Shown one piece after another: positions 19,009 through 28,867 of a DNA stretch of 64,000 nt (the stretch's first letter is position 1; each line of letters starts with the position of its first letter). Position numbers and translations under genes: made by a program. Under the pieces are notes generated by a model. That model worked only from the letters and a program-made list of their open reading frames with translations. It did not search any database and had not been told where the DNA came from. The stretch is from NCBI GenBank assembly GCA_947455215.1, contig CANGNA010000003.1:42158-106157 (forward strand). Direction: 5' to 3'. The stretch comes from Chitinophagaceae bacterium (lineage in GTDB: Bacteria > Bacteroidota > Bacteroidia > Chitinophagales > Chitinophagaceae).

Positions 19009-19016
19009 CAAAAGTA
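19009..19016 (-). promoter_or_regulatory. TACTTTTG -7 box candidate for tRNA-Arg
   Basis: TAnnTTTG 26 nt upstream of tRNA 5' end. Confidence 0.45.
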
Positions 19017-19101
19017 AGGGTTTCGATGAATTAAGCCAACGGGTAACGCCAGTTTTTTGCTAAAAAATGTTTAACGCCCATGTATTGCAGCAACGCGGCG
19101 T

Positions 19102-19109
19102 TACTTTTG
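19102..19109 (+). promoter_or_regulatory. TACTTTTG -7 box candidate 8 nt from the ATG of the HAD phosphatase
   Basis: TAnnTTTG directly abutting the start codon region. Confidence 0.45.
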
Positions 19110-19116
19110 CGCTGCA

Positions 19117-19770
19117 ATGATAACTACTGTATTATACGATATGGACGGGCTGCTGCTGGATACAGAGCCTTTGTGGGGCGAGAGCATGCTGCGCGTAGCG
19201 GGTAAACACAACATCCCCATCACCCGAGAAAAATTCAAAGAGACCACCGGACTGCGTATATACGAGGTTACCCGCCACTGGGAGCTGCACTATCCATGGG
19301 AAGGTAAGTCGGCACAGGAAGTGGCTGATGAGATCATCACAGATATCATTGATGCATCAAAGAATAAGGCTACCGTGCTGAAGGGTGTAGAAGATTCGCT
19401 GAAGCTATTGAAGGCCAACGGGTATAAAATAGGCCTGGCATCATCGTCTACCAAGCGAATGATAGATGAACTGGTGGCTCATTTCGGGTTGACGCAGTAT
19501 TTTGATGAGATCACGTCTGCCGATGCTGTGGAACTGGGCAAGCCGCATCCCGCGGTGTTCCTGCATTGCGCCCAATTGCTGGGCTCCGCACCGTACGAAT
19601 GCCTGGTGCTGGAGGATTCTGTAAACGGTATGATAGCAGGCAAAGCCGCCCGTATGAAGGTGATAGTGGTGCCCGATGAACTGCACTTTGACGATCCCCG
19701 TTTTACCCTTGCCGATATGAAACTGAAAAGCCTGGAGCAGCTGGACCTGGATATCGTACGCAGGTTTTAG
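19117..19770 (+). CDS. HAD-IA family hydrolase, hexitol/2-deoxyglucose-6-phosphatase-like
   Basis: LYDMDGLLLDTEPLWGESM, LASSSTKRMID, KPHPAVFLHCAQLLG, CLVLEDSVNGMIAGKAA. Confidence 0.85.
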   Translation: MITTVLYDMDGLLLDTEPLWGESMLRVAGKHNIPITREKFKETTGLRIYEVTRHWELHYPWEGKSAQEVADEIITDIIDASKNKATVLKGVEDSLKLLKANGYKIGLASSSTKRMIDELVAHFGLTQYFDEITSADAVELGKPHPAVFLHCAQLLGSAPYECLVLEDSVNGMIAGKAARMKVIVVPDELHFDDPRFTLADMKLKSLEQLDLDIVRRF

Positions 19771-19794
19771 TGGAATTAATGACGATAGAAAATG

Positions 19795-19945
19795 ATTGTC
19801 ATGGTGTGCTAAGTTTACCCTGAGTTTATCGAAGGGTCGAATCCATGATAATCATTTTCGCCATGGGTTATGTACTGCTCATGTCCGTGTCGCCCTTCGA
19901 CAGGCACAGGGTGACACTCCGTGGACTCACCATGACACTCTGTAG
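19795..19945. repeat. TGTCACCCTG..CGAAGGGCGACAC family repeat (opposite orientation to 9645-9775)
   Basis: CATGTCCGTGTCGCCCTTCGACAGGCACAGGGTGACACTCCGTGGACTCACCATGACACTCTGTAGG. Confidence 0.7.
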
Positions 19946-20032
19946 GTGGCTTGATATCTTCTTTTGGATCCCTTGGAATTTGGACCTTGGTTCCTGGCGT
20001 TTGGACCTTGGGCCCTGATTCCTGGTGTTTTA

Positions 20033-21787
20033 TCAGCTGGTCTGGTGTCTGTATAACTGCGCGTAGCGGCCGTTCAGCTGCATCAGTTCTTCATGTGTGC
20101 CTTGCTCGGCAATGCGGCCGTTGTCCAGCACAATGATCTGGTCAAAGGTCCACGACATAAATATGCGGTGGGTGATGACCAGCGTGGTCTTATCTGCCAG
20201 GAAATCCTTCAGGTTGGCCAGTATGTTCTTTTCTGTATTGGTATCCACCGCCGACAAGCACTCATCCAGCACCAGGAAGGGGCTGTTTTTGATCAATGCC
20301 CTTGCCAGTACCATGCGCTGCTTTTGGCCGCCGCTCAGCATTACGCCGCGTTCGCCCACTACGGTCTCGTAGCCATTGGCCATGCCCTGTATGTCGTTGT
20401 CCAGGTCGGCCATGCGGGCCACGCGTTTTACCTCTTCTTCGGTGGCATCATCCTTACCAAAGCGTATATTGTTGAATATGGTATCGGAGAACAAATACGC
20501 TTCCTGCGGGGTATAGGCTATCTCGCGGCGCAGGTGGTGCAGGTTCAGTTGGCGCACGTCAGTACCGTCATATTGCACCTCGCCTTGTGCGGGATCGTAC
20601 ATGCGCAGCAGCAGGTGTGCCAGGGTAGACTTGCCGGAGCCTGTTTTACCAATGATGGCTATCTTCTGGCCGGGCTTGATGGTCAGTGAAAAATCCTGCA
20701 ATGCGGTGATACCGGTGTTGGGGTATGTGAACGTGACATTACGAAATGCCACTTCACCCTTCAGCGGTGTTACCATGCCATTAGCGGGCGATTGTATCTC
20801 CGGCTCTATCTCCAGGAACTCATCTATGCGTTGCTGCGATGCCCCTGCGCGCTGCGTCATGCTGGCCACCATGCCAATGCTGGATATAGGGAACATCAGC
20901 TGATTGATGTAGAAGACGAACTGGGCTATGTTACCCGTGGTTATATGGCCATTGATAGCGTAGTAACCACCTATCAATACTGTGCATAGCATACTAAGCC
21001 CTATGAACAGGTTCATAGATGGGAAGTAGATGGCTTCTGTAACAGACAGGTTGATGGTGCTTTTGCGGTATTCTTCGGAATTATGGTTGAAGAAGCGCAT
21101 CATATTGGCTTCCTGAACAAACGACTTGATAACGCGGATGCCTGAATAAGATTCCTGTGCTGTGGTGGTAAGGCCGGATAGCTGGGCCTGTATCTGCCCG
21201 CTCTTTTTAAATATGATACGGTTGACGTAGTAGATAGACAGCGCCAGGAAGGGTAGTGGGGCCAGCACATACAGCGTAAGCATGTGGTTCACCTGCCACA
21301 TCTCTACGATGCAGAATATAGTGAGCCCTATAGCATTGGTAAAGTACATGATAGATGGGCCTGTGTACATACGTACGCGCGACACATCTTCGCTGATGCG
21401 GTTCATAAGGTCGCCGGTAAAGTTCTTTTTGTAAAAGGCAGTGTTCAGTCGCTGGTACTGGTTATAGATCTCCTGTTTCTGGTCGTACTCTATGTGCCGT
21501 GACATCACGATGATCGTCTGCCGCATCATGAACATAAAGAAGCCACGCAATAAGGCTAGTCCCAGTAATGTCATGCCCCCTTTGAATACCACAGATATCA
21601 CGGCATCGCCTTTAGCGCCGCCATCTATCATATTCTTCACCTCGTCAAGCAGGCCCTTGATAACGCTACCCGGCATTACGGCAAACTTGCTGGAAATACC
21701 AACGAACAGCAAGCCCAACAGCAGGCGCCATTTGTATTTGATGAAGTATTTATTGAGAGACCGGAGTTTTTTCATTTGGTGGCGCAA
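20033..21787 (-). CDS. ABC transporter, fused permease/ATP-binding protein (exporter type)
   Basis: Walker A GKTGSGKST, signature LSGGQKQRMVLARAL, Walker B FLVLDECLSAVD, six-TM N-terminal domain. Confidence 0.92.
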   Translation of the reverse strand: MRHQMKKLRSLNKYFIKYKWRLLLGLLFVGISSKFAVMPGSVIKGLLDEVKNMIDGGAKGDAVISVVFKGGMTLLGLALLRGFFMFMMRQTIIVMSRHIEYDQKQEIYNQYQRLNTAFYKKNFTGDLMNRISEDVSRVRMYTGPSIMYFTNAIGLTIFCIVEMWQVNHMLTLYVLAPLPFLALSIYYVNRIIFKKSGQIQAQLSGLTTTAQESYSGIRVIKSFVQEANMMRFFNHNSEEYRKSTINLSVTEAIYFPSMNLFIGLSMLCTVLIGGYYAINGHITTGNIAQFVFYINQLMFPISSIGMVASMTQRAGASQQRIDEFLEIEPEIQSPANGMVTPLKGEVAFRNVTFTYPNTGITALQDFSLTIKPGQKIAIIGKTGSGKSTLAHLLLRMYDPAQGEVQYDGTDVRQLNLHHLRREIAYTPQEAYLFSDTIFNNIRFGKDDATEEEVKRVARMADLDNDIQGMANGYETVVGERGVMLSGGQKQRMVLARALIKNSPFLVLDECLSAVDTNTEKNILANLKDFLADKTTLVITHRIFMSWTFDQIIVLDNGRIAEQGTHEELMQLNGRYAQLYRHQTS

Positions 21788-21870
21788 AGTTATCGGTTAT
21801 TGGAGTAGAACTTTTGTTATTTTACCTATAAACAATTAGCCGGTAGCTATAAATGCATAACGCGGCTCAT

Positions 21871-21878
21871 TACCTTTG
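21871..21878 (+). promoter_or_regulatory. TACCTTTG -7 box candidate for asd
   Basis: TAnnTTTG 26 nt before ATG. Confidence 0.45.
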
Positions 21879-21903
21879 TGATTCAAAATAACTAAGCGCA
21901 CAC

Positions 21904-22896
21904 ATGAAAGTAGCTGTAGTAGGTGCCACCGGCCTGGTGGGCAGCATGATGCTGAAAGTATTGGAGGAAAGGCACTTTCCTGTTACAGAACTGATACCGG
22001 TGGCTTCGGGTAGGTCGGTAGGGAATAAGGTGACGTTCAAGGGTAGGGAATATGCTGTAGTATCGGCTGACGATGCTATTGCCATGAAGCCTGCGCTGGC
22101 CTTGTTCTCTGCGGGTGGCAGTGTGTCGCTGGAGTTGGCGCCGAAGTTTGCTGCTGTGGGTTGCAGGGTGGTAGATAATTCATCGGCATGGCGCATGGAC
22201 CCGACCAAGAAGCTGATAGTGCCGGAAGTGAACGGGCATGAGTTGACGAAGGAGGATATGATCATTGCCAACCCCAACTGTTCTACCATACAAATGGTGA
22301 TGGTGCTGAAGCCGTTGCACGATAAGTATAAGATAAAGAGGGTAGTGGTAAGCACCTACCAATCAGTATCGGGCACGGGGCAAAAGGCGGTAAAAGAAAT
22401 GATGGACCAGCGTGCCGGCATACAGGGGCATAGCGTGTATCCGCATATTATAGATATGAATGTGCTGCCGCATATAGATGTGTTCCAGGACAACGGCTAT
22501 ACCAAGGAGGAGATGAAGATGAAGCTGGAGACCATGAAGATAATGGGCGACGACAGCATCAAGGTATCGGCTACCTGTGTGCGTGTGCCCGTTACAGCAG
22601 GGCACAGCGAGAGTGTGAACATAGAGTTTGAACGGGACTTTCAAGAAAGCGATGTGAAGGCATTGCTGGATAATAGTGCCGGTGTATCGGTGATAGATAA
22701 CCCGGCCATGAATGGCTACCCGATGCCGCTGCATGCAGCGGGTAAAGATGAGGTATTTGTGGGCCGTATAAGGCGCGATGATACCCAACCCAATACCCTT
22801 AACTGCTGGATAGTAAGCGACAACCTGCGCAAGGGTGCTGCTACCAATGCCGTACAGATAGCGAAGCTGCTTCTTTTAAATGGCTTAATTGCTTAA
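21904..22896 (+). CDS. asd: Aspartate-semialdehyde dehydrogenase
   Basis: VAVVGATGLVGSMMLKVLEER, NPNCSTIQMVMVLKPLHD, STYQSVSGTGQKAV, GHSESVNIEF. Confidence 0.95.
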   Translation: MKVAVVGATGLVGSMMLKVLEERHFPVTELIPVASGRSVGNKVTFKGREYAVVSADDAIAMKPALALFSAGGSVSLELAPKFAAVGCRVVDNSSAWRMDPTKKLIVPEVNGHELTKEDMIIANPNCSTIQMVMVLKPLHDKYKIKRVVVSTYQSVSGTGQKAVKEMMDQRAGIQGHSVYPHIIDMNVLPHIDVFQDNGYTKEEMKMKLETMKIMGDDSIKVSATCVRVPVTAGHSESVNIEFERDFQESDVKALLDNSAGVSVIDNPAMNGYPMPLHAAGKDEVFVGRIRRDDTQPNTLNCWIVSDNLRKGAATNAVQIAKLLLLNGLIA

Positions 22897-22919
22897 TTGC
22901 TCGATGGCTCAATGAAGTT

Positions 22920-23306
22920 TCAAAGCTGCGCCCATTTATCTTTTATGGGTTGTGACAGGCGGGTAGGGGCTATTTTACAGTAGGCTACCTCCAGGGCATG
23001 CTGCAACATTTCTGTTTTGATTTTACTTAGCTCTGCAAAGGTTGCTCCCTTTAGTCCCCACTTGTTTGGTACGGGGTAGATGACACTTTTGTCGAATGTA
23101 CAGAATGACGCCTGATCTTCTGGCGAGAACATAAGGCATACGCGTTTATTGGTCTCGTCGAGCGTGACGAATATCTTTTTGTTTACCCGAAATGAAGTCT
23201 TCTCAAAGTGCGGCTCTTCTGTGGTTTCGGGGAGGGCTAAAGCTAGCTGGCGGAAGGTTTTAATGGAGATCATAATGGGATTTAGTGTAAACCTGAACCT
23301 TTGCAT
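22920..23306 (-). CDS. MmcQ/YjbR family DNA-binding-like protein
   Basis: LALALPETTEEPHFEKTSFRVNKKIFVTLDETNKRVCLMFSPEDQ; internal MISIK likely the true start. Confidence 0.8.
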   Translation of the reverse strand: MQRFRFTLNPIMISIKTFRQLALALPETTEEPHFEKTSFRVNKKIFVTLDETNKRVCLMFSPEDQASFCTFDKSVIYPVPNKWGLKGATFAELSKIKTEMLQHALEVAYCKIAPTRLSQPIKDKWAQL

Positions 23307-25402
23307 TCAAAAACTATAGGACTTTCATCTATTACTTTGCCATTCCTGTTTATTATCAGAAAATGACCATCCTTTTTTACCAGGGCTCTTCCGTTTTTAA
23401 AATCTTCGGCGTCATCATATATACAGGGCACTACTTCTTTGCCATTGTTATCTAAATAGCCATACTTATTGTTGCGGCTCACCGGACTACGTTGCTCCTG
23501 TTCATTAGGCGCTTGCTGATACAAGAACTTGCTCCGAATAATTCCCTTTGAATCAATGTAAGCCCATAGGCTGTCCTTACGAACACCGTTACCCGAAATT
23601 TCGTCGTAAATGCAGGGTGGCGTTAATTCTCCTTTTACGTTTATCAGACCATATTTGTCCTTATTTTTTGCGATGGCGGGCAATACTTGACCTCTGTCTG
23701 CAACCTCTATTTCATCATATTCAAACGGCACTATCAACCTGCCGCTGATCGTAACAATTCCCCATTTTCCTTTGTTTTTTACTGATGCATATTCTTTGTC
23801 AAAGGAACCTATAGCATCATATATTGCCGGGAAAATCATTCGACCTGTTCTGTCTATCAATCCTTCTTTGTTGTTTAATTGCACCCATGTAATGTTATCG
23901 TCGAAGTTGCCGGCGTTGTCGTAAACTGCTGGAATCACTTCTTTGCCTGTGGTATCTATATAGCCGTATTTGCCATTTATTTCCACGCTGCATAGCCAGT
24001 TATTGAATGCATTAACATTCGTATAGGGCAGTTGGTGTACACAGCCAAATGAGTTGACCATCGTCCATTTCTTATCTTTAAAACCAAAGCCTATGCCATC
24101 ATTTACGTCTGTTACCCGTTCATAAATGCATGGCAGCAGAATTTTCCCTTGTGCGGATATGTAACCATATTTGTATGCCATTTCTATTATTACAATATCA
24201 GGGTCTAATGTTCTTTCTATCGAATTGTAGATACATGGAATGATCTCTTTCCCATTTGCATCCAATGCGCCCGTTTTACCATCTACTTTTACCAGATAGC
24301 CGATATGACATCGATCGTAAGCTGAATTTACTTGCTCTATTTTGTCGTAAGTAATCGCTGTTAATAGCTTTCCTGATGTATCATGCAGTGACCATTTGCC
24401 GGATTTTAAAGTAATAAATGCCCTTTCACTTAGTACAATCACCGAGTCATATATAAATGGAGCTATTGTTTCCCAGTATTTGGTCACAATGCCATATTTT
24501 CCATTTTTTCTCGCTATGATAGAGTAATAATGTCGTTGGATATCATCGAAATGCTCGTTGCTAATTTCCTCGCCTTTTAAATTGAGCAGTTTATATATGT
24601 TGCTTTCTTTTACTTCAATTATCCCACTATCTATCAGCCTTATGTTGTTGTACTTACATTTTATGATTTCTGTTCCGGTTTTATCTATTATCCCCTTCAG
24701 GGTATCTTGCATAACAATAGCGATGCCGATCGTGCTAAGTTCTATATTATTGTATTTTCCCTTTGTGACAATTTCTCCTTTCTTATTAATTAGATAGGAA
24801 TTTCCATTCATTCTGACCATCGCTATACCATTGTAAAAGATAGAGGCCTGGTCATAGATAAATGGCAGGATCACCGAACCTTTACTGTTTACATAACCCC
24901 ATTGGCCATTTTGCTTGACGCAAGCAAGACCATCAGAAAAAGAGAATACCATATCATACCTGCAAGCAATTACTTCATTGCCGTTCGTATCTATCAATCC
25001 CCATTTCTCATTTTTGCAAACTGCGGCGTGGTCCCATTGAAAGGTTTCCCAAAAATCGTATTTGTATTTTGATATTTGCCTGCCTTTTTTGTCAACAAGG
25101 CTCCATTTATCTCCCCGCCTGCTTATAGCAATACCTCCATTGTATTGGTATAAATAGAGTTCGTCGTATAAGAATGGTATTGTTACTTGGCCTAACGAGT
25201 CTATTGCGCCTATCTTACGATCTCTGCCGACAGTTGCAATGCTTCCTGTAAAGTCTTCGGCACTGGTGTAAATACACGGTATTTTTATATCGCCTGTGGA
25301 ATTGGCATATCCCCATTTATTATGTTGCTTATAAGGATGCAACTGTGCCCACGAAAGTTGTGCGAACGCAAGAAGGATAGATATGAGTGTCTTGAATTTC
25401 AT
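23282..25402 (-). CDS. WG repeat-containing secreted protein
   Basis: Many (K/N)GKWG(Y/L)IDxxGKEVIPxxYD repeats over 706 aa with signal peptide. Confidence 0.9.
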   Translation of the reverse strand: MKFKTLISILLAFAQLSWAQLHPYKQHNKWGYANSTGDIKIPCIYTSAEDFTGSIATVGRDRKIGAIDSLGQVTIPFLYDELYLYQYNGGIAISRRGDKWSLVDKKGRQISKYKYDFWETFQWDHAAVCKNEKWGLIDTNGNEVIACRYDMVFSFSDGLACVKQNGQWGYVNSKGSVILPFIYDQASIFYNGIAMVRMNGNSYLINKKGEIVTKGKYNNIELSTIGIAIVMQDTLKGIIDKTGTEIIKCKYNNIRLIDSGIIEVKESNIYKLLNLKGEEISNEHFDDIQRHYYSIIARKNGKYGIVTKYWETIAPFIYDSVIVLSERAFITLKSGKWSLHDTSGKLLTAITYDKIEQVNSAYDRCHIGYLVKVDGKTGALDANGKEIIPCIYNSIERTLDPDIVIIEMAYKYGYISAQGKILLPCIYERVTDVNDGIGFGFKDKKWTMVNSFGCVHQLPYTNVNAFNNWLCSVEINGKYGYIDTTGKEVIPAVYDNAGNFDDNITWVQLNNKEGLIDRTGRMIFPAIYDAIGSFDKEYASVKNKGKWGIVTISGRLIVPFEYDEIEVADRGQVLPAIAKNKDKYGLINVKGELTPPCIYDEISGNGVRKDSLWAYIDSKGIIRSKFLYQQAPNEQEQRSPVSRNNKYGYLDNNGKEVVPCIYDDAEDFKNGRALVKKDGHFLIINRNGKVIDESPIVFECKGSGLH

Positions 25403-25428
25403 AGCAATGACAAGTTAATGAAAATAAC

Positions 25429-25457
25429 AAAAACCTCCTACGGATGCAGGAGGTTTT
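25429..25457 (-). terminator. Terminator downstream of rpsG (AAACCTCC-TACGGATGCA-GGAGGTTT)
   Basis: Inverted repeat bounded by A-rich and T-rich runs. Confidence 0.75.
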
Positions 25458-25482
25458 TGAATATACTAAAGCTAGATGCTGA

Positions 25483-25950
25483 TTAAACTTTGAAGTGAGA
25501 GAAAGCCTTGTTAGCTTCTGCCATACGGTGTGTATCTTCTTTCTTTTTGAAAGCACCACCTTCACCCTTAGCTGCTGCTACGATCTCGTTAGCCAGCTTG
25601 TCGGCGATAGTTTTACCGTTGCGCTCACGAGAGAAGCGGATCAACCACTTCATGCTCAGAGAGATCTTACGGTCAGGGCGCACTTCAGAAGGTATCTGGA
25701 AGGTAGCACCACCAATACGGCGGCTACGAACTTCAACCGCAGGAGTAACGTTTACCAGTGCACGCTTCCACACTTCGTATCCGTCTTCGTTGGTGAATTT
25801 AGAAACTTTGTCAAGAGCATCATAGAATGCGCTCAGAACTACAGTTTTGTTACCACCCCACATAAGGCAGTTTACGAAACGTGTAACTTGCTTATCGTTG
25901 AATTTAGGATCCGGTGCTAACGGAAGCTTTTTGGCTTGTGCCTTTCTCAT
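25483..25950 (-). CDS. rpsG: 30S ribosomal protein S7
   Basis: [38 protein letters not shown]...[19 protein letters not shown]. Confidence 0.97.
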   Translation of the reverse strand: MRKAQAKKLPLAPDPKFNDKQVTRFVNCLMWGGNKTVVLSAFYDALDKVSKFTNEDGYEVWKRALVNVTPAVEVRSRRIGGATFQIPSEVRPDRKISLSMKWLIRFSRERNGKTIADKLANEIVAAAKGEGGAFKKKEDTHRMAEANKAFSHFKV

Positions 25951-25981
25951 CTTTTATTACTTAATGGAAATTATTTAATAA

Positions 25982-26386
25982 TTATTTTTTCTTAGCTGCT
26001 GCTGCGCCGCCTTTAGCCTTTTCTTTCTTAGTACCATACTTAGAACGGCTCTGCTTACGGTCTTTTACGCCGGCAGTATCCAATGCGCCACGCACAATGT
26101 GATAACGTACACCTGGTAAGTCCTTAACACGACCACCACGTATCAGTACGATAGAGTGCTCCTGCAGGTTGTGGCCTTCACCTGGTATGTAGGCGATAAC
26201 CTCAATTTTGTTAGTCAAACGAACCTTAGCTACTTTACGCAGCGCAGAGTTTGGTTTCTTAGGTGTTGTAGTGTATACACGGGTACAAACACCACGGCGC
26301 TGAGGGCATGCGTCAAGTGCACGTGATTTTGATTTTGTCCGCATCTGTTCGCGGCCTTTGCGTACTAGCTGTTGTATTGTAGGCAT
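25982..26386 (-). CDS. rpsL: 30S ribosomal protein S12 (start trimmed to [13 protein letters not shown])
   Basis: [59 protein letters not shown]. Confidence 0.97.
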   Translation of the reverse strand: MPTIQQLVRKGREQMRTKSKSRALDACPQRRGVCTRVYTTTPKKPNSALRKVAKVRLTNKIEVIAYIPGEGHNLQEHSIVLIRGGRVKDLPGVRYHIVRGALDTAGVKDRKQSRSKYGTKKEKAKGGAAAAKKK

Positions 26387-26513
26387 TGTTAGCTTTAAGT
26401 AAAAAATTAAAACGGAGTGCAAAGGTATGCAAAAAACTGAATAGAAAACACAAAAAAGATAAAAATATTTTTCCTTTTTTGCTTTTATCCCCAGTTTTTC
26501 CCCTTGCGGACTG

Positions 26514-26521
26514 CAAAAGTA
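26514..26521 (-). promoter_or_regulatory. TACTTTTG -7 box candidate upstream of rpsL
   Basis: CAAAAGTA on plus strand, 128 bp 5' of rpsL ATG. Confidence 0.4.
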
Positions 26522-26569
26522 AGAAAAAAACTGTTTTGAAACGCGGCAGCGACACGTTTTTTATGTCCT

Positions 26570-27106
26570 TCAGGCACAATAACGCAATAATTCCTGTGCC
26601 GATGCCGGCGTGTGCCTGTTATTGTCGTGCTCCAGGTGCAGATCGTAGGTGGCTCCGGCTATCAGTTCTTCGCCCAGGGCGCCTATAAGATAGGGGGCTG
26701 TGCGTTCTTTTCCTGCCGGGTCGTTATCGCCGTGGCCAAAGTAATATTGGTTGTGTACCGCGTTTACCGCATGTACACAGCCATGCAGCAATGTGTTGCA
26801 TATGCTGGCCACCGGGCGGTTGAGCGTCCATATATTTAACTGGAGGATATTGGGGTGGGCATCATCGGCATACAGGTCTATATTTTGTACCGGGCTGATG
26901 GCGTAGTAGAGCTCCACCTCTACTTTAATATCTGTTTTGTACATCAGCCTGGCCAGTTCTGCAGGTGGCACATCGGCCATATCGAATTGTGGCAAGGTAG
27001 CTATACGCTCATAAAAACGAATGTCGCGGAGCAGCTGGTTGGTCATACACACGGCCTGCTGTACGATAGGCCTCATTCCTGAATACTCGATCTGGATATG
27101 CTTCAT
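26570..27106 (-). CDS. Hypothetical protein (start trimmed to MKHIQIEYSG)
   Basis: ORF 26570-27241; MKHIQIEYSGMRPIVQQAV is the likely start. Confidence 0.5.
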   Translation of the reverse strand: MKHIQIEYSGMRPIVQQAVCMTNQLLRDIRFYERIATLPQFDMADVPPAELARLMYKTDIKVEVELYYAISPVQNIDLYADDAHPNILQLNIWTLNRPVASICNTLLHGCVHAVNAVHNQYYFGHGDNDPAGKERTAPYLIGALGEELIAGATYDLHLEHDNNRHTPASAQELLRYCA

Positions 27107-27309
27107 TGTTCTGTCCGGCATTGATCCCGTGCCGGATAAACGGGGCTTTATGGTTAAGTTGATGGTTGATGATGTAAAATTGAGTAATGGTGCGTAGGTG
27201 TAAAAGGTGAAAAAGTGTAACCGGGGGAGGGTATTTTTCACGGGGCGATTTTTTGGTTTTTTACCCTTGTCGTGGATATATTTACCTCTAAATCAAAAAC
27301 TTTACTCTT

Positions 27310-28110
27310 ATGCCAGTAAAATTGAAAACGAAAAGCGATGTTGATGATGTGATGGCCATCTCTAAAGCCGAGTATGAAGCTGGAAGAAAAAACTTTACCG
27401 AACACTACTACCGTGCGGGCTGTGATAACAAATTTGGCGGGCAAGACCTGGAGATACCCTGGCAACAATTATCGGATGCCGTGCAGGCCTATCAGAGAGA
27501 CAACCCGAGTGTGGAGGTGGGATTGCGGATAGTGTACTGTTTTGAACCAGAGACGGGTAACCTGAAGCTACGGATGCAGCTGTGCAAAATGGAGGAATCG
27601 GAAGAGATAGCTAATACCTACATACTGGTGGATGATGTATGTGCCTGGTACAAAATAAAGAACAGCAACCTGGTGCCTTGTAAAGACCATAACCTGGTGA
27701 GCAAGAACTACTTTACTAACTTTTATTACTGTGCTACGCCGCCATGCGATGGCAAGAATGCGCAGTTGCTGGCCGATGGTGCCAGCGACCAGCTATATGC
27801 GCGGACGATAACCTTCCCGTGGACGCTGGAGGTGCAGCAGCTATACCTGGACAATAATTCGCCGGAAAATGCAACAATATGCTTTGGTGCCACATCTTAT
27901 GTGCATGCGAATAGCGGCGATGCCAAAATTGCTTTCCCGCACGGGCTGGTATTGTATCTGAAAGATGCCGACGGGCATCCGCTGCTGGATAATGACAAAG
28001 ATTCGGTAGCCATATTTCATAACAAGGGGGCAGATTTTGGCACTCTTTGTCCTACCAAGTGTAAAGTATATATAGTGCCGGTGCCCATTACGCAGCAGGC
28101 CAGTATTTAA
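27310..28110 (+). CDS. Hypothetical protein
   Basis: 266-aa ORF with Bacteroidota codon usage; no recognised domain. Confidence 0.6.
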   Translation: MPVKLKTKSDVDDVMAISKAEYEAGRKNFTEHYYRAGCDNKFGGQDLEIPWQQLSDAVQAYQRDNPSVEVGLRIVYCFEPETGNLKLRMQLCKMEESEEIANTYILVDDVCAWYKIKNSNLVPCKDHNLVSKNYFTNFYYCATPPCDGKNAQLLADGASDQLYARTITFPWTLEVQQLYLDNNSPENATICFGATSYVHANSGDAKIAFPHGLVLYLKDADGHPLLDNDKDSVAIFHNKGADFGTLCPTKCKVYIVPVPITQQASI

Positions 28111-28194
28111 GGGTCATCGTGTGTATCAATAAAATGTGTGGTAGAATTAATGGTGACATAGTTCTGCCGCACATTTTTTATTAGCGCACTTTAA

Positions 28195-28202
28195 TAGATT
28201 TG
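28195..28202 (+). promoter_or_regulatory. TAGATTTG -7 box candidate for the 28220-30278 operon
   Basis: TAnnTTTG 17 nt before GTG start. Confidence 0.4.
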
Positions 28203-28219
28203 CAGTATTAAATCGAACC

Positions 28220-28867
28220 GTGCATTTCTATCTCCTTGTTCTGCTGCCCAAGTTACTGGTTACTATAGTGGGGGGCATATATTTTAAGTACCTCAGCCGG
28301 CCATACAAGGTATCTTTCTGGATAATAGTGATGGGGATGATAGCCGAGAGTGGGGGACAGTTCATCAGCCATGTGCTGGACAGGCCTAACCTGTGGTTCT
28401 TCAACCTGTATCTTCCTGTGGCAACCGGGTTGGAAATACTGCTGGCGTCTTATTTGCTGCGGCCATTTATTGCTAAAAAAATGCCTTATGTGTTTGCTGC
28501 TTATATGGTGCTGTGGGGAACTGTTATTTGGCAACATTCCATCTTTGATTTCGCAGTAACCTGCCTGCTGGCCACTGCTTTGCTGTGCACCATATTATTT
28601 ACAGTTATACTCATAGATAATGCTATGAACAGTGATAAGGGCATATTTAAGGATCCTTTGTTCTGGCTGTGTGTCGCCGAGATACTATATTATGCCTGTG
28701 ATATACCGGAGATAAGTACCTTCACTACTGCAGCAGATGAGTTCATCCATAAGAATAAATACATGGCAATAATAGGTATCAATGAGATATTGAATGTGAT
28801 ATCGCCTTTGCTGACGGGTGTGAGCCTGGTACTTTGCGGACGACAAAATAAACTGCAATATGTTTGA
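28220..28867 (+). CDS. Polytopic membrane protein (GTG start), first gene of a two-component operon
   Basis: 215 aa, about six hydrophobic segments; overlaps the next ORF. Confidence 0.6.
   Translation: MHFYLLVLLPKLLVTIVGGIYFKYLSRPYKVSFWIIVMGMIAESGGQFISHVLDRPNLWFFNLYLPVATGLEILLASYLLRPFIAKKMPYVFAAYMVLWGTVIWQHSIFDFAVTCLLATALLCTILFTVILIDNAMNSDKGIFKDPLFWLCVAEILYYACDIPEISTFTTAADEFIHKNKYMAIIGINEILNVISPLLTGVSLVLCGRQNKLQYV

Noticed and set aside
25495-25920. Plus-strand ORFs opposite rpsG
   Set aside because: Antisense to an essential conserved ribosomal gene
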